A stretch of 22,202 nucleotides of DNA from JAAZMI01 sp050942615 (lineage in GTDB: Bacteria > Bacillota > Dethiobacteria > DTU022 > UBA8154). This document shows positions 1-6,972 of this stretch, in pieces. Position 1 is the stretch's first letter; every line of letters starts with the position of its first letter. A program made the translations under genes and the position numbers. The notes under the pieces are model-generated. The model did not search any database. It was not told the DNA's origin and was given only the letters and a program-made list of their open reading frames with translations. The stretch spans positions 1 to 22,202 of the forward strand of contig JBMNNQ010000015.1 in NCBI GenBank assembly GCA_050942615.1, in the 5' to 3' direction.

Positions 1-234
1 GTGGTTGTTAACCTGGAAGGGATGGAACATGAAGAAGCAAAAAGAATGATTGACTTTCTAAGCGGGGTTATCTTTGCTTTGAACGGCAATTCACAAAAAG
101 TGAACCCGCATATTTTTATTTTTGTTCCCTTTGGGGTAACCATCGACTATGATCCCCAGGGGAACCTTAACCTGGAAGATATTTTTCATGGGGGCAAGAA
201 AGAATTTCTAGGGGATGAACTCTTTAAAAAGTAA
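1..234 (+). CDS. sepF: Cell division protein SepF, C-terminal part (5' end outside the window)
   Basis: The reading frame is open from the first base. It encodes the last 77 residues of a SepF-like protein, with the typical core NLEGMEHEEAKRMIDFLSG followed by a stretch resembling the usual ending of the family. SepF is a cytoplasmic protein that binds FtsZ and the membrane and helps organise the division septum. Full-length relatives are about 140-150 residues, so the N-terminal amphipathic helix and linker lie upstream of the window. The first codon (GTG) is probably internal valine rather than a start. The following ylmG-ylmH-divIVA order is the classic division-cluster context and supports the call. 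Confidence 0.9.
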   Translation: MVVNLEGMEHEEAKRMIDFLSGVIFALNGNSQKVNPHIFIFVPFGVTIDYDPQGNLNLEDIFHGGKKEFLGDELFKK

Positions 235-281
235 CAGTTTTTTTGCGCGGCCTTGTGTTCCAAAACAAAGTGTGTGAAGGG

Positions 282-569
282 GTGAGTATTATTTTCTTAA
301 AAAACGTGGTTAATATTTTGTTTGAAGTGCTCTATTTTTTAATTCTAATACGTCTGCTTTTCAGCTTTTTGCCGGTAAATCCTTATAACATTCCGCTGCT
401 GGCAAAAACATTGCGTTTTATTTACCAGGTTACAGAGCCTTTTTTAGCCCCCTTTCGCAGGCTTATTCCTCACTTACGAATGGGCGGTGGGGCTTATCTG
501 GATTTTTCGCCCATTTTGGCTCTCCTGGTTTTGGGCATTTTGCGCCGCTTGTTATTAAGATTACTTTAG
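282..569 (+). CDS. ylmG: YggT/YlmG family membrane protein
   Basis: This is a small, strongly hydrophobic protein of about 95 residues. It has a membrane segment near the N-terminus (NILFEVLYFLILIRLLFSF), a central loop with proline-rich VTEPFLAPFRRLIP, and a second hydrophobic stretch before the basic C-terminus. The motif TEPFLAPFRRLIP is typical of the YggT family. The family sits in the membrane and has been linked to division-site or nucleoid organisation, but no biochemical activity is firmly assigned. The frame stays open upstream to a TTG at 243. I prefer GTG at 282 because MSIIFLKNVVN looks like a natural family N-terminus. The purine-rich AAGGGGTGA overlaps this start, so an ATT a few codons later cannot be excluded. 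It lies between sepF and ylmH in one orientation. Confidence 0.85.
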   Translation: MSIIFLKNVVNILFEVLYFLILIRLLFSFLPVNPYNIPLLAKTLRFIYQVTEPFLAPFRRLIPHLRMGGGAYLDFSPILALLVLGILRRLLLRLL

Positions 570-599
570 AAAAAAATATTCCCGGGAAAGGGGGAAGCT

Positions 600-1394
600 A
601 TGTTTCAACAAAGACATGCATTAAAATACTCCCTTGTTACTGAAAAAAAATGGGCGGCTTATTTTGAGTCGCTGTTGCAGGAAGTAGCGGCAGAACAACG
701 CATACGCTGCACTTTTTTTACTGATCCCCGTCAGCAGGAAATAGCCCGGGAGCTGATGCGATATTATCCTGAAGTGAAATGTTCGTTTTTCAGCGGCTAC
801 CCCGAGGCTGAAAGAGCCAGAATCTGCCTGACCCCTTCAGCGCTGCCTGCCCTTCCAGAAGACGGGCAGATAAGCTGCCTGTTGCTCAGGGGAGCCTTTC
901 CGGCAGATGTTTTGAGCCACAGGGATTTTTTAGGGGCGTTGTTGGGTCTGGGCATCAACAGGGAAATGGTCGGTGATATTATTTACCGGGGAACAGAAGA
1001 GGCCTATATTTTCCTGGCTAAGGAACTGGCAACCTTTGTGCGCCTCAACCTCAAAAAAACGGGTCACTTTGCCGTGGAAACAGAAGAACTGGCACTGCAA
1101 GACGTTACAACAGATTTAATGCCCCGTCGCACCAAGGAGATTAGGGGAACGGTGGCCTCAATGAGGCTCGATGCAGTTTCCGGTTTGGGTTTCGGCCTTT
1201 CCCGTGCCAAAATTGCCCCCCTGATCAGAGGCGAACAGGTAAAAATTAATCACCAGGTTGTTAAACAACCCTCCAAAACAGTTCAGGCCGGCGATCTCAT
1301 TTCTTTGGCCGGCAGGGGCAGAATTGAAGTTGTGGAAGAGCTTGGGAAAAGCCGCAAGGGCCGGATACACCTTTTAGTGCACCGGATCACTTAG
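600..1394 (+). CDS. ylmH: YlmH family RNA-binding protein with C-terminal S4 domain
   Basis: The protein has 264 residues, the usual size for YlmH. The N-terminal two-thirds carries the YlmH-specific domain (for example LLGLGINREMVGDIIYRGTEEAYIF). An S4 RNA-binding domain starts around residue 188 (RLDAVSGLGFGLSRAKIAPLI) with the usual KINHQVVKQPSKTVQAGD loop. S4 domains bind structured RNA. YlmH homologues have been connected to ribosome-associated quality control in Bacillus, which fits the presence of rqcH further along this window. The start ATG has a strong ribosome binding site, GGGGGAAG, a few bases upstream. It follows ylmG by about 30 bases and is probably co-transcribed with sepF and ylmG. 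Confidence 0.9.
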   Translation: MFQQRHALKYSLVTEKKWAAYFESLLQEVAAEQRIRCTFFTDPRQQEIARELMRYYPEVKCSFFSGYPEAERARICLTPSALPALPEDGQISCLLLRGAFPADVLSHRDFLGALLGLGINREMVGDIIYRGTEEAYIFLAKELATFVRLNLKKTGHFAVETEELALQDVTTDLMPRRTKEIRGTVASMRLDAVSGLGFGLSRAKIAPLIRGEQVKINHQVVKQPSKTVQAGDLISLAGRGRIEVVEELGKSRKGRIHLLVHRIT

Positions 1395-1414
1395 CGGCAG
1401 CCCTAAAATAATAA

Positions 1415-1443
1415 TTGCCAGATTATGTCGTTTCAGTTATGAT
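1415..1443 (+). promoter_or_regulatory. Predicted sigma-A promoter of divIVA
   Basis: TTGCCA at 1415-1420 and TATGAT at 1438-1443 are separated by exactly 17 bases, close to the consensus for the housekeeping sigma factor. The pair lies in the 102-base gap between ylmH and divIVA, and the predicted start would be near 1450. This suggests divIVA can be transcribed independently of the upstream genes. No terminator is visible after ylmH, so read-through is also likely. Confidence 0.6.
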
Positions 1444-1496
1444 ATTGTCAACAGGGTATTCCAACATGCCGGATAATCCAGGAGGAGGGTAAACCT

Positions 1497-1988
1497 GTGA
1501 ATATAATGCCTATTGATATTCAAAACAAGGAATTTGCGCGCGGTTTCAGGGGTTATAAGATGGAGGAAGTTGATGAATTTTTAGATCGGGTTTCCAAGGA
1601 ATATGAACAGTTGGTTAAAGAAAAACTGAGCCTGGAGGAAAAAAATAATTTTCTAAAAGAAAATATTGAACAATACCAACGGCTCGAGGAAACCTTACAT
1701 AATTCCATTATTGTGGCCCAGGAAACAGCTGAAGAGGTTAAACGCAATGCAAACAAGGAGGCTGAACTGATCCGCAAGGAAGCTGAAAAGGAATCCCAGC
1801 GCCTTATTGAAGAAGCCCGTTTTAAGGCCAGCCGTATTTTAGCCGAACATGAGGAGGTCCATAAACAGGCACAAATCTTTAAGTTGCGTTTCCGTTCCTT
1901 CATTGAGGCACAGCTTGCTTCTTTGGAACTGGAGGACTGGCTGCAGGAGGCAGAAGAGGAAGAGGAGGAAACCCAGGATATTGGCTGA
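1497..1988 (+). CDS. divIVA: DivIVA division/polarity protein
   Basis: This 163-residue coiled-coil protein begins with the DivIVA signature: PIDIQNKEFARGFRGYKMEE, then VDEFLDRVSKEYEQL. The Phe-Arg pair in GFRGY corresponds to the membrane-inserting loop of the family. A long heptad-type helix follows from about residue 30 to 140, and the tail is strongly acidic (EEAEEEEEE). DivIVA binds curved membrane at poles and septa and recruits partners such as Min proteins and chromosome-anchoring factors. The start is GTG at 1497, chosen because GGAGGAGGG lies 6-8 bases upstream; an ATG three codons later is an alternative. It ends 54 bases before the promoter of the ileS leader. Confidence 0.95.
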   Translation: MNIMPIDIQNKEFARGFRGYKMEEVDEFLDRVSKEYEQLVKEKLSLEEKNNFLKENIEQYQRLEETLHNSIIVAQETAEEVKRNANKEAELIRKEAEKESQRLIEEARFKASRILAEHEEVHKQAQIFKLRFRSFIEAQLASLELEDWLQEAEEEEEETQDIG

Positions 1989-2041
1989 TTTTTGGTGGAC
2001 AACCCGCCTGGAAAGGTTTTGCAGGCAGGAAATACGCTTGC

Positions 2042-2070
2042 TTGACTATGGCTGCAATAAGCTTTATAAT
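2042..2070 (+). promoter_or_regulatory. Predicted sigma-A promoter of the ileS T-box transcript
   Basis: TTGACT at 2042-2047 and a perfect TATAAT at 2065-2070 are spaced by 17 bases. This is the best promoter match in the window. Transcription would start near 2077, about 70 bases before the recognisable T-box stem I. That places a compact hairpin (TTTACCC at 2107-2113 with GGGTAAA at 2117-2123) inside the extra leader. Confidence 0.75.
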
Positions 2071-2144
2071 GCTATACAATGTTACACCTTTGGAAAAGCA
2101 TGAAGGTTTACCCGCGGGGTAAAAAAGGACATAAATTTTTAAAT

Positions 2145-2440
2145 TAAGTAAAAATAGACTAAGGCCAGGAACGGGAGAGTAAGCAGGGCAAAAATCCCCA
2201 CAGCGAACCGGGTTGGGTGAAAGCCGGTGTGAAAGCTTTGCTGAAGATCGCCCGGGAGCCCTTATCTCCAAAGCCGCAGCCGGTAACCTACCGGCAGGGC
2301 TACGGCCGGCGATCAGTAGAGATAAGCGTATGAGGCTGCGTTAAAGCTTGAAGTGGTGATTGCTGGCCTGAACCCAACGATCACTAGCAGGGTGGTACCA
2401 CGGGAAAATCTCGTCCCTAAAGACGGGGTTTTTTATTTTT
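2145..2440 (+). promoter_or_regulatory. T-box riboswitch (tRNA-Ile-sensing leader) of ileS
   Basis: The leader carries the T-box sequence AGGGTGGTACCACGG at 2389-2403, directly before a terminator. Stem III is visible (GTGATTG at 2356-2362 pairing with CGATCAC at 2378-2384). The apical region of stem I contains GGGTGAAAGCC near 2215-2225. The four bases TGGT at 2393-2396 would pair with a tRNA ending ACCA, so they expect discriminator A, as in tRNA-Ile. A candidate specifier codon ATC (Ile) is at 2247-2249 on the 3' side of stem I; I inferred this from position and the downstream gene. In this class, uncharged tRNA stabilises the antiterminator and allows transcription of the synthetase. The 5' boundary is approximate. 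Confidence 0.9.
2405..2440 (+). terminator. Intrinsic terminator of the ileS T-box
   Basis: AAAATCTCGTC at 2405-2415 pairs with GACGGGGTTTT at 2422-2432 (11 pairs including two G-T wobbles) around the loop CCTAAA. A T-rich tail runs to 2440. It follows directly on the T-box sequence, so it is the regulated terminator of the riboswitch. Confidence 0.85.
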
Positions 2441-2464
2441 ATATAATGGTAAAAGGAGGATAGA

Positions 2465-2537
2465 GCCTGGTTTTTTAAAAATCCTGAAATTGAAAGGAAG
2501 TATGGGACTGAACCAGGCAGTTGGCTATGGACTATAG
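2465..2537 (+). promoter_or_regulatory. Hairpin over the ileS ribosome binding site, with an 11-codon ORF reading through it
   Basis: GCCTGGTT at 2465-2472 is an exact inverted match to AACCAGGC at 2511-2518. The 3' arm holds the only Shine-Dalgarno-like bases (AGG at 2515-2517) near the ileS start. In the loop, AAAGGAAG precedes an ATG at 2502 that opens an 11-codon ORF (MGLNQAVGYGL) ending at 2537, just past the ileS ATG and out of frame with it. Translation of this ORF would open the stem. The pairing and ORF are seen directly; the coupling role is inference. Confidence 0.35.
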
Positions 2538-5334
2538 TTCTACTTTAAATTTACCGCAAACAGACTTCCCGATGCGGGCCGGGTTACCGAAAAAAGAACC
2601 GCAGTTACTGGAATATTGGGGAAAAATTGATCTTTACCGTAAAATGAGGGCAAACAGGGAAAAGGCCCCCAGCTATATTTTGCACGACGGTCCCCCCTAC
2701 GCCAATGGCAATATCCACATGGGCACGGCGATGAATAAGGTTCTGAAGGATATTATCAATAAATATAAATATATGCAGGGTTTTGATGTTCCCTATATCC
2801 CCGGCTGGGATACCCACGGCCTGCCGATTGAACTCCAGGTGATAAAAGATAAAAAAATCAGCCGGGACGAAATTTCAGAACTGGAATTCAGGCGGGCCTG
2901 CCGGGAATATGCTTTGCGCTTCGTTGACATTCAACGGGGACAATTTATCAGGTTGGGTGTGGTTGGCGACTGGGAAAATCCCTATATTACCCTTGATCCG
3001 GCCTATGAAGCCCGGCAGATCGGTATCTTCGGCCAGATGGCCCAAAAAGGTTATATCTATAAGGGGCTTAAACCGGTCTATTGGTGTCCCCAGTGTGAAA
3101 CGGCGCTTGCAGAGGCCGAAATAGAATATGAAGAGCGGCGTTCACCTTCCATTTATGTTAAGTTTCCCGTAGCCGACAACCTTGGCCTTTGGGATGAAGC
3201 GTGCAAACCGGCCTTTATTTTAATCTGGACGACCACTCCCTGGACCATTCCGGCCAACCTGGCTGTGGCTTTGCACCCCGAATACCGCTATGCCTTGGTT
3301 GAAACACAGGGGGAATATCTGCTTTTAGCTGCAGAAATGCTGGATGATGTTTTTGCCTGTTTGGGGTTGGAAAAATCGGGCATTTGCGGCAGTTTTCAGG
3401 GCCGGGAATTGGAAGGCCTGCTTTGTCGCCACCCGCTATATGAACGTGATTCACGCGTTGTAATGGCCGACTATGTCACGCTGGAACAGGGCACGGGCTG
3501 TGTGCATATTGCCCCCGGTCATGGCCAGGAAGACTATGAAACAGGTTTGCAGTACGACCTGCCCGTCTATGCACCCATGGATGAGCGGGGGGTTTTTACC
3601 GCTGATGCGGGTGAATTTGCCGGCCTGCGTTATGATGAAGGCAACAAAGCTGTGACCGAAGCCTTGCAAAGGGAAAAAGCCCTGTTGGATCTTTCCTTTA
3701 TTACGCACCAATATCCCCATTGTTGGCGCTGTAAAAAAGAAGTTATTTTCCGCGCTACCGAGCAATGGTTTGCTTCGATCCAGGATTTTCGGGAAGACGT
3801 GCTGCGGGCTGTGGAAGAGGTTAAATGGTTCCCTGCCTGGGGTAAAACCCGCATGACCAATATGGTGCAAGAGCGCCGGGACTGGTGTATTTCCCGTCAG
3901 CGCATCTGGGGTGTGCCTTTACCCATTTTTTATTGTACCCATTGCGATGAACCCCTGCTGAACGCTGAAAGCATCCAGGCTGTTCAGGATATCTTTGCCA
4001 GGGAGGGTTCTGACGCCTGGTATATTTATGAGGCTGCTGACATTCTGCCTGGGCATCTCCGCTGCCCGGCCTGCGGGAAAAAGGAATTCCGCAAGGAAGA
4101 AGATACCATGGATGTCTGGTTTGATTCCGGTTCCAGCCATGATGCTGTTCTGCAGGGCCGGGAAGAAAAAGGGCTGCATTGGCCGGCCGATCTTTATCTG
4201 GAGGGCAGCGATCAGTTTCGCGGCTGGTTCCAGTCTTCCCTTTTAACGGCTGTAGCTGTCAAGGGAAGGCCCCCTTACCGCGGTGTTCTCAGCCACGGCT
4301 GGGTTGTAGACGGTGAGGGTAAAAAAATGTCCAAATCTCTGGGGAACGTCATCGCCCCGGAAGAGGTAATTAAAAATTACGGAGCAGATATATTGCGCCT
4401 TTGGGTTTTTAGTGCCGATTTTACCACCGATGTGCATCTTTCCAGGGAAATATTAAAACAGCTGGCAGAAATTTACCGCAAGATCCGCAATACCTGCCGT
4501 TTCCTCCTGGGCAACTGTTTTGACTTCGACCCCGCCCGGCACAGTGTTCCCTATGATCGCCTGGAGGAGGTTGATCGCTGGGCCTTGCACCGTTTATATA
4601 AGCTTGTTGAAAAAACCAGTGCCGCTTTCGAAAACTTTGAATACCACCAGGTTTTTCATGCCATTCACAACTTTGCCGCCGTGGATATGAGCAATTTTTA
4701 TCTGGACATCGTCAAGGATCGCCTCTATGTGCTGGATAAAGATGCGCCTTCCCGCCGTGCGGTGCAGACCGTTTTAGCAGAAACATTGCAGGCGCTTACA
4801 CTGTTGATTGCCCCTGTACTTTCCTTTACGGCTGAAGAAGTCTGGTCAAAAATTCATTTCAAGGAAAAAGAAAGTGTGCTGCTGAATGCCTGGCCTGAAC
4901 TGCCGGGCCACTATGAAAACAAGGATTTGGCTGCCCGTTGGGAATTGCTGTTGGCTTTAAGGGAAGAAAGTAATAAGGCCCTGGAGGCCGCCCGGAAAGC
5001 AAAACTAATCGGTTCTTCCCTGCAGGCTGCTATCGAACTCTACCCTGATGAAGAGCTATATTCCCAACTTGCCGTGTATGATGAGCTGCTGCCCGCCTTG
5101 TTGATTGTTTCTACCTGTAAACTGCATAAACCCGGCACAGAACTGCCGGCAGAAGGTTTGATCGCTGCCCAGGAACTGAACCTGCACCTGAAAATTCTAC
5201 AGGCACCGGGGGAAAAATGCCAGCGCTGCTGGATGTATTCACCGACGGTCGGTCAAAACGAGGAACAGGAGGAAGTCTGTTCCCGCTGCCACGAAATCCT
5301 TGTTCAAAACAGGTCTGCTGCCGATAATCAGTAA
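2527..5334 (+). CDS. ileS: Isoleucyl-tRNA synthetase
   Basis: This class I synthetase of about 935 residues charges tRNA-Ile with isoleucine using ATP in the cytoplasm. Visible landmarks: the N-terminal motif LPQTDFPMRAGLPKKEP, the ATP-binding signature as HMGT at residues 64-67 (usually HxGH), the editing-domain segments TTPWTIPANLAV and GTGCVHIAPGHG, and KMSKS at 600-604. A C-terminal zinc finger uses Cys898, Cys901, Cys918 and Cys921. The start at ATG 2527 matches relatives that begin MDYxxTLxLP; an in-frame TTG at 2521 would add two residues. The ribosome binding site is weak and lies in a hairpin. Expression is under the T-box upstream. The Thr at the fourth signature position is unusual against the textbook motif. 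Confidence 0.97.
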   Translation: MDYSSTLNLPQTDFPMRAGLPKKEPQLLEYWGKIDLYRKMRANREKAPSYILHDGPPYANGNIHMGTAMNKVLKDIINKYKYMQGFDVPYIPGWDTHGLPIELQVIKDKKISRDEISELEFRRACREYALRFVDIQRGQFIRLGVVGDWENPYITLDPAYEARQIGIFGQMAQKGYIYKGLKPVYWCPQCETALAEAEIEYEERRSPSIYVKFPVADNLGLWDEACKPAFILIWTTTPWTIPANLAVALHPEYRYALVETQGEYLLLAAEMLDDVFACLGLEKSGICGSFQGRELEGLLCRHPLYERDSRVVMADYVTLEQGTGCVHIAPGHGQEDYETGLQYDLPVYAPMDERGVFTADAGEFAGLRYDEGNKAVTEALQREKALLDLSFITHQYPHCWRCKKEVIFRATEQWFASIQDFREDVLRAVEEVKWFPAWGKTRMTNMVQERRDWCISRQRIWGVPLPIFYCTHCDEPLLNAESIQAVQDIFAREGSDAWYIYEAADILPGHLRCPACGKKEFRKEEDTMDVWFDSGSSHDAVLQGREEKGLHWPADLYLEGSDQFRGWFQSSLLTAVAVKGRPPYRGVLSHGWVVDGEGKKMSKSLGNVIAPEEVIKNYGADILRLWVFSADFTTDVHLSREILKQLAEIYRKIRNTCRFLLGNCFDFDPARHSVPYDRLEEVDRWALHRLYKLVEKTSAAFENFEYHQVFHAIHNFAAVDMSNFYLDIVKDRLYVLDKDAPSRRAVQTVLAETLQALTLLIAPVLSFTAEEVWSKIHFKEKESVLLNAWPELPGHYENKDLAARWELLLALREESNKALEAARKAKLIGSSLQAAIELYPDEELYSQLAVYDELLPALLIVSTCKLHKPGTELPAEGLIAAQELNLHLKILQAPGEKCQRCWMYSPTVGQNEEQEEVCSRCHEILVQNRSAADNQ

Positions 5335-5415
5335 AAAGATGAGTGAATAAATTTATGCGGGGAAAAATATAAAAGAAATTAAAGTCTTAAGGGATCGGCA
5401 GACTTTGTTAAAGGG

Positions 5416-5715
5416 ATGGAAAAATTTTTGCATGCAAATGAAATCCACGAAAAACTATTGGATAAATTGGCGGAGCTGTCCCAGCGGCTGGAAAAATTTA
5501 ACTTAGCCGGCTACCTGGAACAGCTGAACAACCCCCGGCGTTATTTAATGGTCAATTTTGTGGGGGGCCTTGTACGGGGGGTGGGGATTGCTCTGGGCAT
5601 GACCCTGCTTGGTGCCTTTGTCCTGTTAATCTTGCAAAAATTGGTTGTTTTAAATTTGCCGGTAATCGGGGATTTTATTGCTGAACTGGTTCGTATTGTG
5701 CTGGTTTATATTTAA
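5416..5715 (+). CDS. Small membrane protein, DUF5665 family
   Basis: The 99-residue protein has an N-terminal helical, charged part (residues 1-45, ELSQRLEKFNLAGYLEQLNNPRR). A glycine-rich stretch follows (NFVGGLVRGVGIALGMTLLG) and then one or two hydrophobic segments to the C-terminus. This layout matches the DUF5665 family of short membrane proteins common in Clostridia; the function is unknown. AAAGGG lies immediately before the ATG at 5416, too close for a standard ribosome binding site, so a TTG at 5428 is a possible alternative start. It lies 81 bases after ileS and 43 before the next gene, probably in the same transcript. I see no terminator or clear promoter in the preceding gap. Confidence 0.75.
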   Translation: MEKFLHANEIHEKLLDKLAELSQRLEKFNLAGYLEQLNNPRRYLMVNFVGGLVRGVGIALGMTLLGAFVLLILQKLVVLNLPVIGDFIAELVRIVLVYI

Positions 5716-5758
5716 CACTTTAGATGTTGTTTATAACATTGCAGAAACGGGGATAAAC

Positions 5759-6427
5759 ATGACCGCATTAGACCTTGCCCATTTTAAACATTTATTACAG
5801 CAAGAAAAAGACAGCCTGCTAAAATATTTTGAACATGAAGGCATGGCCAGACAGGTCTCCATGAAAGACAGCTTTGGTGAACTGTCACTGATTGACAACC
5901 ACCCAGCCGACGTAGGTTCAGAACTTTTTGAACGCTCCAAGGATTTGGCTTTGCACGAAAAGCGTTTGGAAACCCTGGACCAGGTTGAAGCGGCGCTGGC
6001 AAGGGTGGCCCAGGGGGATTATGGCCGCTGCCAGATTTGCGGGCAGAAAATTGCTCCTGAACGGTTGGAAACCGTTCCTTACACCACCCATTGCCTCCCT
6101 TGTCAGGAAACGCTGGAAGAACAAAACGAAGAGGAATGGGATCGTCCCGTAGAAGAAGACGTGCTGGAGCCCCCTTTTGGCCGCACCTTCAGGGATGGCC
6201 AGGATTATACTGCTTTTGATGGGGAGGATTCCTGGCAAAAGGTGGCCCGTTATGGCACCTCCAGTTCCCCGCAGGATGTGCCTGAGGCGGTGGGTAACCC
6301 GGCCTTTATCGATGATGACGATGAGATCGGCATTGTGGAAAAGATGGATAGATTTCCGTCAACCCGTAGTTTCAGGAAAAAAAAGCGACAGGGGGAAGAA
6401 GAAGATCCTGGAGAAGGAAAAAATTAA
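5759..6427 (+). CDS. YteA/YlyA-type DksA/TraR zinc-finger protein
   Basis: This is a 222-residue protein of the DksA/TraR fold. The N-terminal helical part contains the YteA-type signature DNHPADVGSELFERSKDLAL (residues 46-65). A C4 zinc finger follows with Cys91, Cys94, Cys112 and Cys115, and then a long acidic tail. DksA-like proteins act on RNA polymerase through its secondary channel. The Bacillus homologue at this exact position (ylyA, between ileS and lspA) affects late sporulation transcription, so a similar role is plausible here. I place the start at ATG 5759 after GGGGATAAAC. The frame is open back to 5678, but that extension overlaps the preceding gene and does not resemble the family. 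Confidence 0.88.
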   Translation: MTALDLAHFKHLLQQEKDSLLKYFEHEGMARQVSMKDSFGELSLIDNHPADVGSELFERSKDLALHEKRLETLDQVEAALARVAQGDYGRCQICGQKIAPERLETVPYTTHCLPCQETLEEQNEEEWDRPVEEDVLEPPFGRTFRDGQDYTAFDGEDSWQKVARYGTSSSPQDVPEAVGNPAFIDDDDEIGIVEKMDRFPSTRSFRKKKRQGEEEDPGEGKN

Positions 6428-6476
6428 AACGGAAAAAGCTGCCCACACGGGGTTTAAGTCTGTTACCGACAGGCTT

Positions 6477-6953
6477 ATGAAGCTGCAGCTGACAAACAGA
6501 ACTTTTGCATTTATTGTTCTTCTAATTTTTGCCGGTGATCAGCTGAGCAAACTCTGGGTGGTAAAAAAATTTTATCCGGGGGAAACGTGGTCCTTGGTGC
6601 CTGGAATTTTCCATTTGACTTACGTCCGCAACCCGGGGGCAGCTTTTGGTCTTTTTGCACACCAGACCACTTTTTTTATCACCATTTCGCTGCTGGTTAT
6701 TTTTTTAATTATGCTAAGCGGGTATTTATTGAAAAAACATTTCTTTCTGCCACGCCTGGCCCTTTCTTTGTTATTGGGTGGTTCTTTGGGTAATTTTAGC
6801 GATCGGCTGCGTACAGGCTATGTGGTAGATTTCCTTGATTTTCGCTTTTGGCCTGTTTTCAACATAGCTGACGTAGCTCTTGTTTTGGGTATTATATTTT
6901 TACTTGGCGGTATCTCCAGCCTGAATTATCACCCTTTGACGCGTGAAAAGTAG
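6477..6953 (+). CDS. lspA: Lipoprotein signal peptidase (signal peptidase II)
   Basis: The 158-residue integral membrane aspartic protease cleaves the signal peptide of prolipoproteins after lipid attachment. Four hydrophobic segments are visible, at roughly residues 8-27, 64-84, 92-106 and 127-147. The family motifs are present: DQLSK at 21-25, RNPGAAFGLF at 51-60, GNFSDR with catalytic Asp109, and FNIADVA with catalytic Asp132. The ATG at 6477 gives the usual family length; AGG lies only a few bases upstream, so the ribosome binding site is weak. The frame is open to 6177, but that extension overlaps the previous gene in another frame and is not family-like. The neighbouring RluD-type gene is the usual partner of lspA. 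Confidence 0.95.
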   Translation: MKLQLTNRTFAFIVLLIFAGDQLSKLWVVKKFYPGETWSLVPGIFHLTYVRNPGAAFGLFAHQTTFFITISLLVIFLIMLSGYLLKKHFFLPRLALSLLLGGSLGNFSDRLRTGYVVDFLDFRFWPVFNIADVALVLGIIFLLGGISSLNYHPLTREK

Positions 6954-6972
6954 TTCGGTAAAGGAAGATTCT

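Noticed and set aside
1553..2002. 149-codon minus-strand frame over divIVA
   Set aside because: Serine-rich product of reading glutamate-rich coiled-coil codons backwards.
2107..2123. Hairpin TTTACCC/GGGTAAA as a divIVA terminator
   Set aside because: Followed by As, not Ts, on the plus strand, and it lies downstream of the ileS promoter.
1900..2271. 123-codon minus-strand frame across the T-box leader
   Set aside because: Overlaps the divIVA 3' end, the ileS promoter and stem I of the T-box; chance frame.
5678..5758. Upstream extension of the YteA-type gene
   Set aside because: Overlaps the DUF5665 gene end, is not family-like, and the ATG at 5759 has a better-placed purine stretch.
6177..6476. 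100-codon upstream extension of lspA
   Set aside because: Overlaps the YteA-type gene in another frame; LspA proteins are about 150-160 residues, matching the ATG at 6477.
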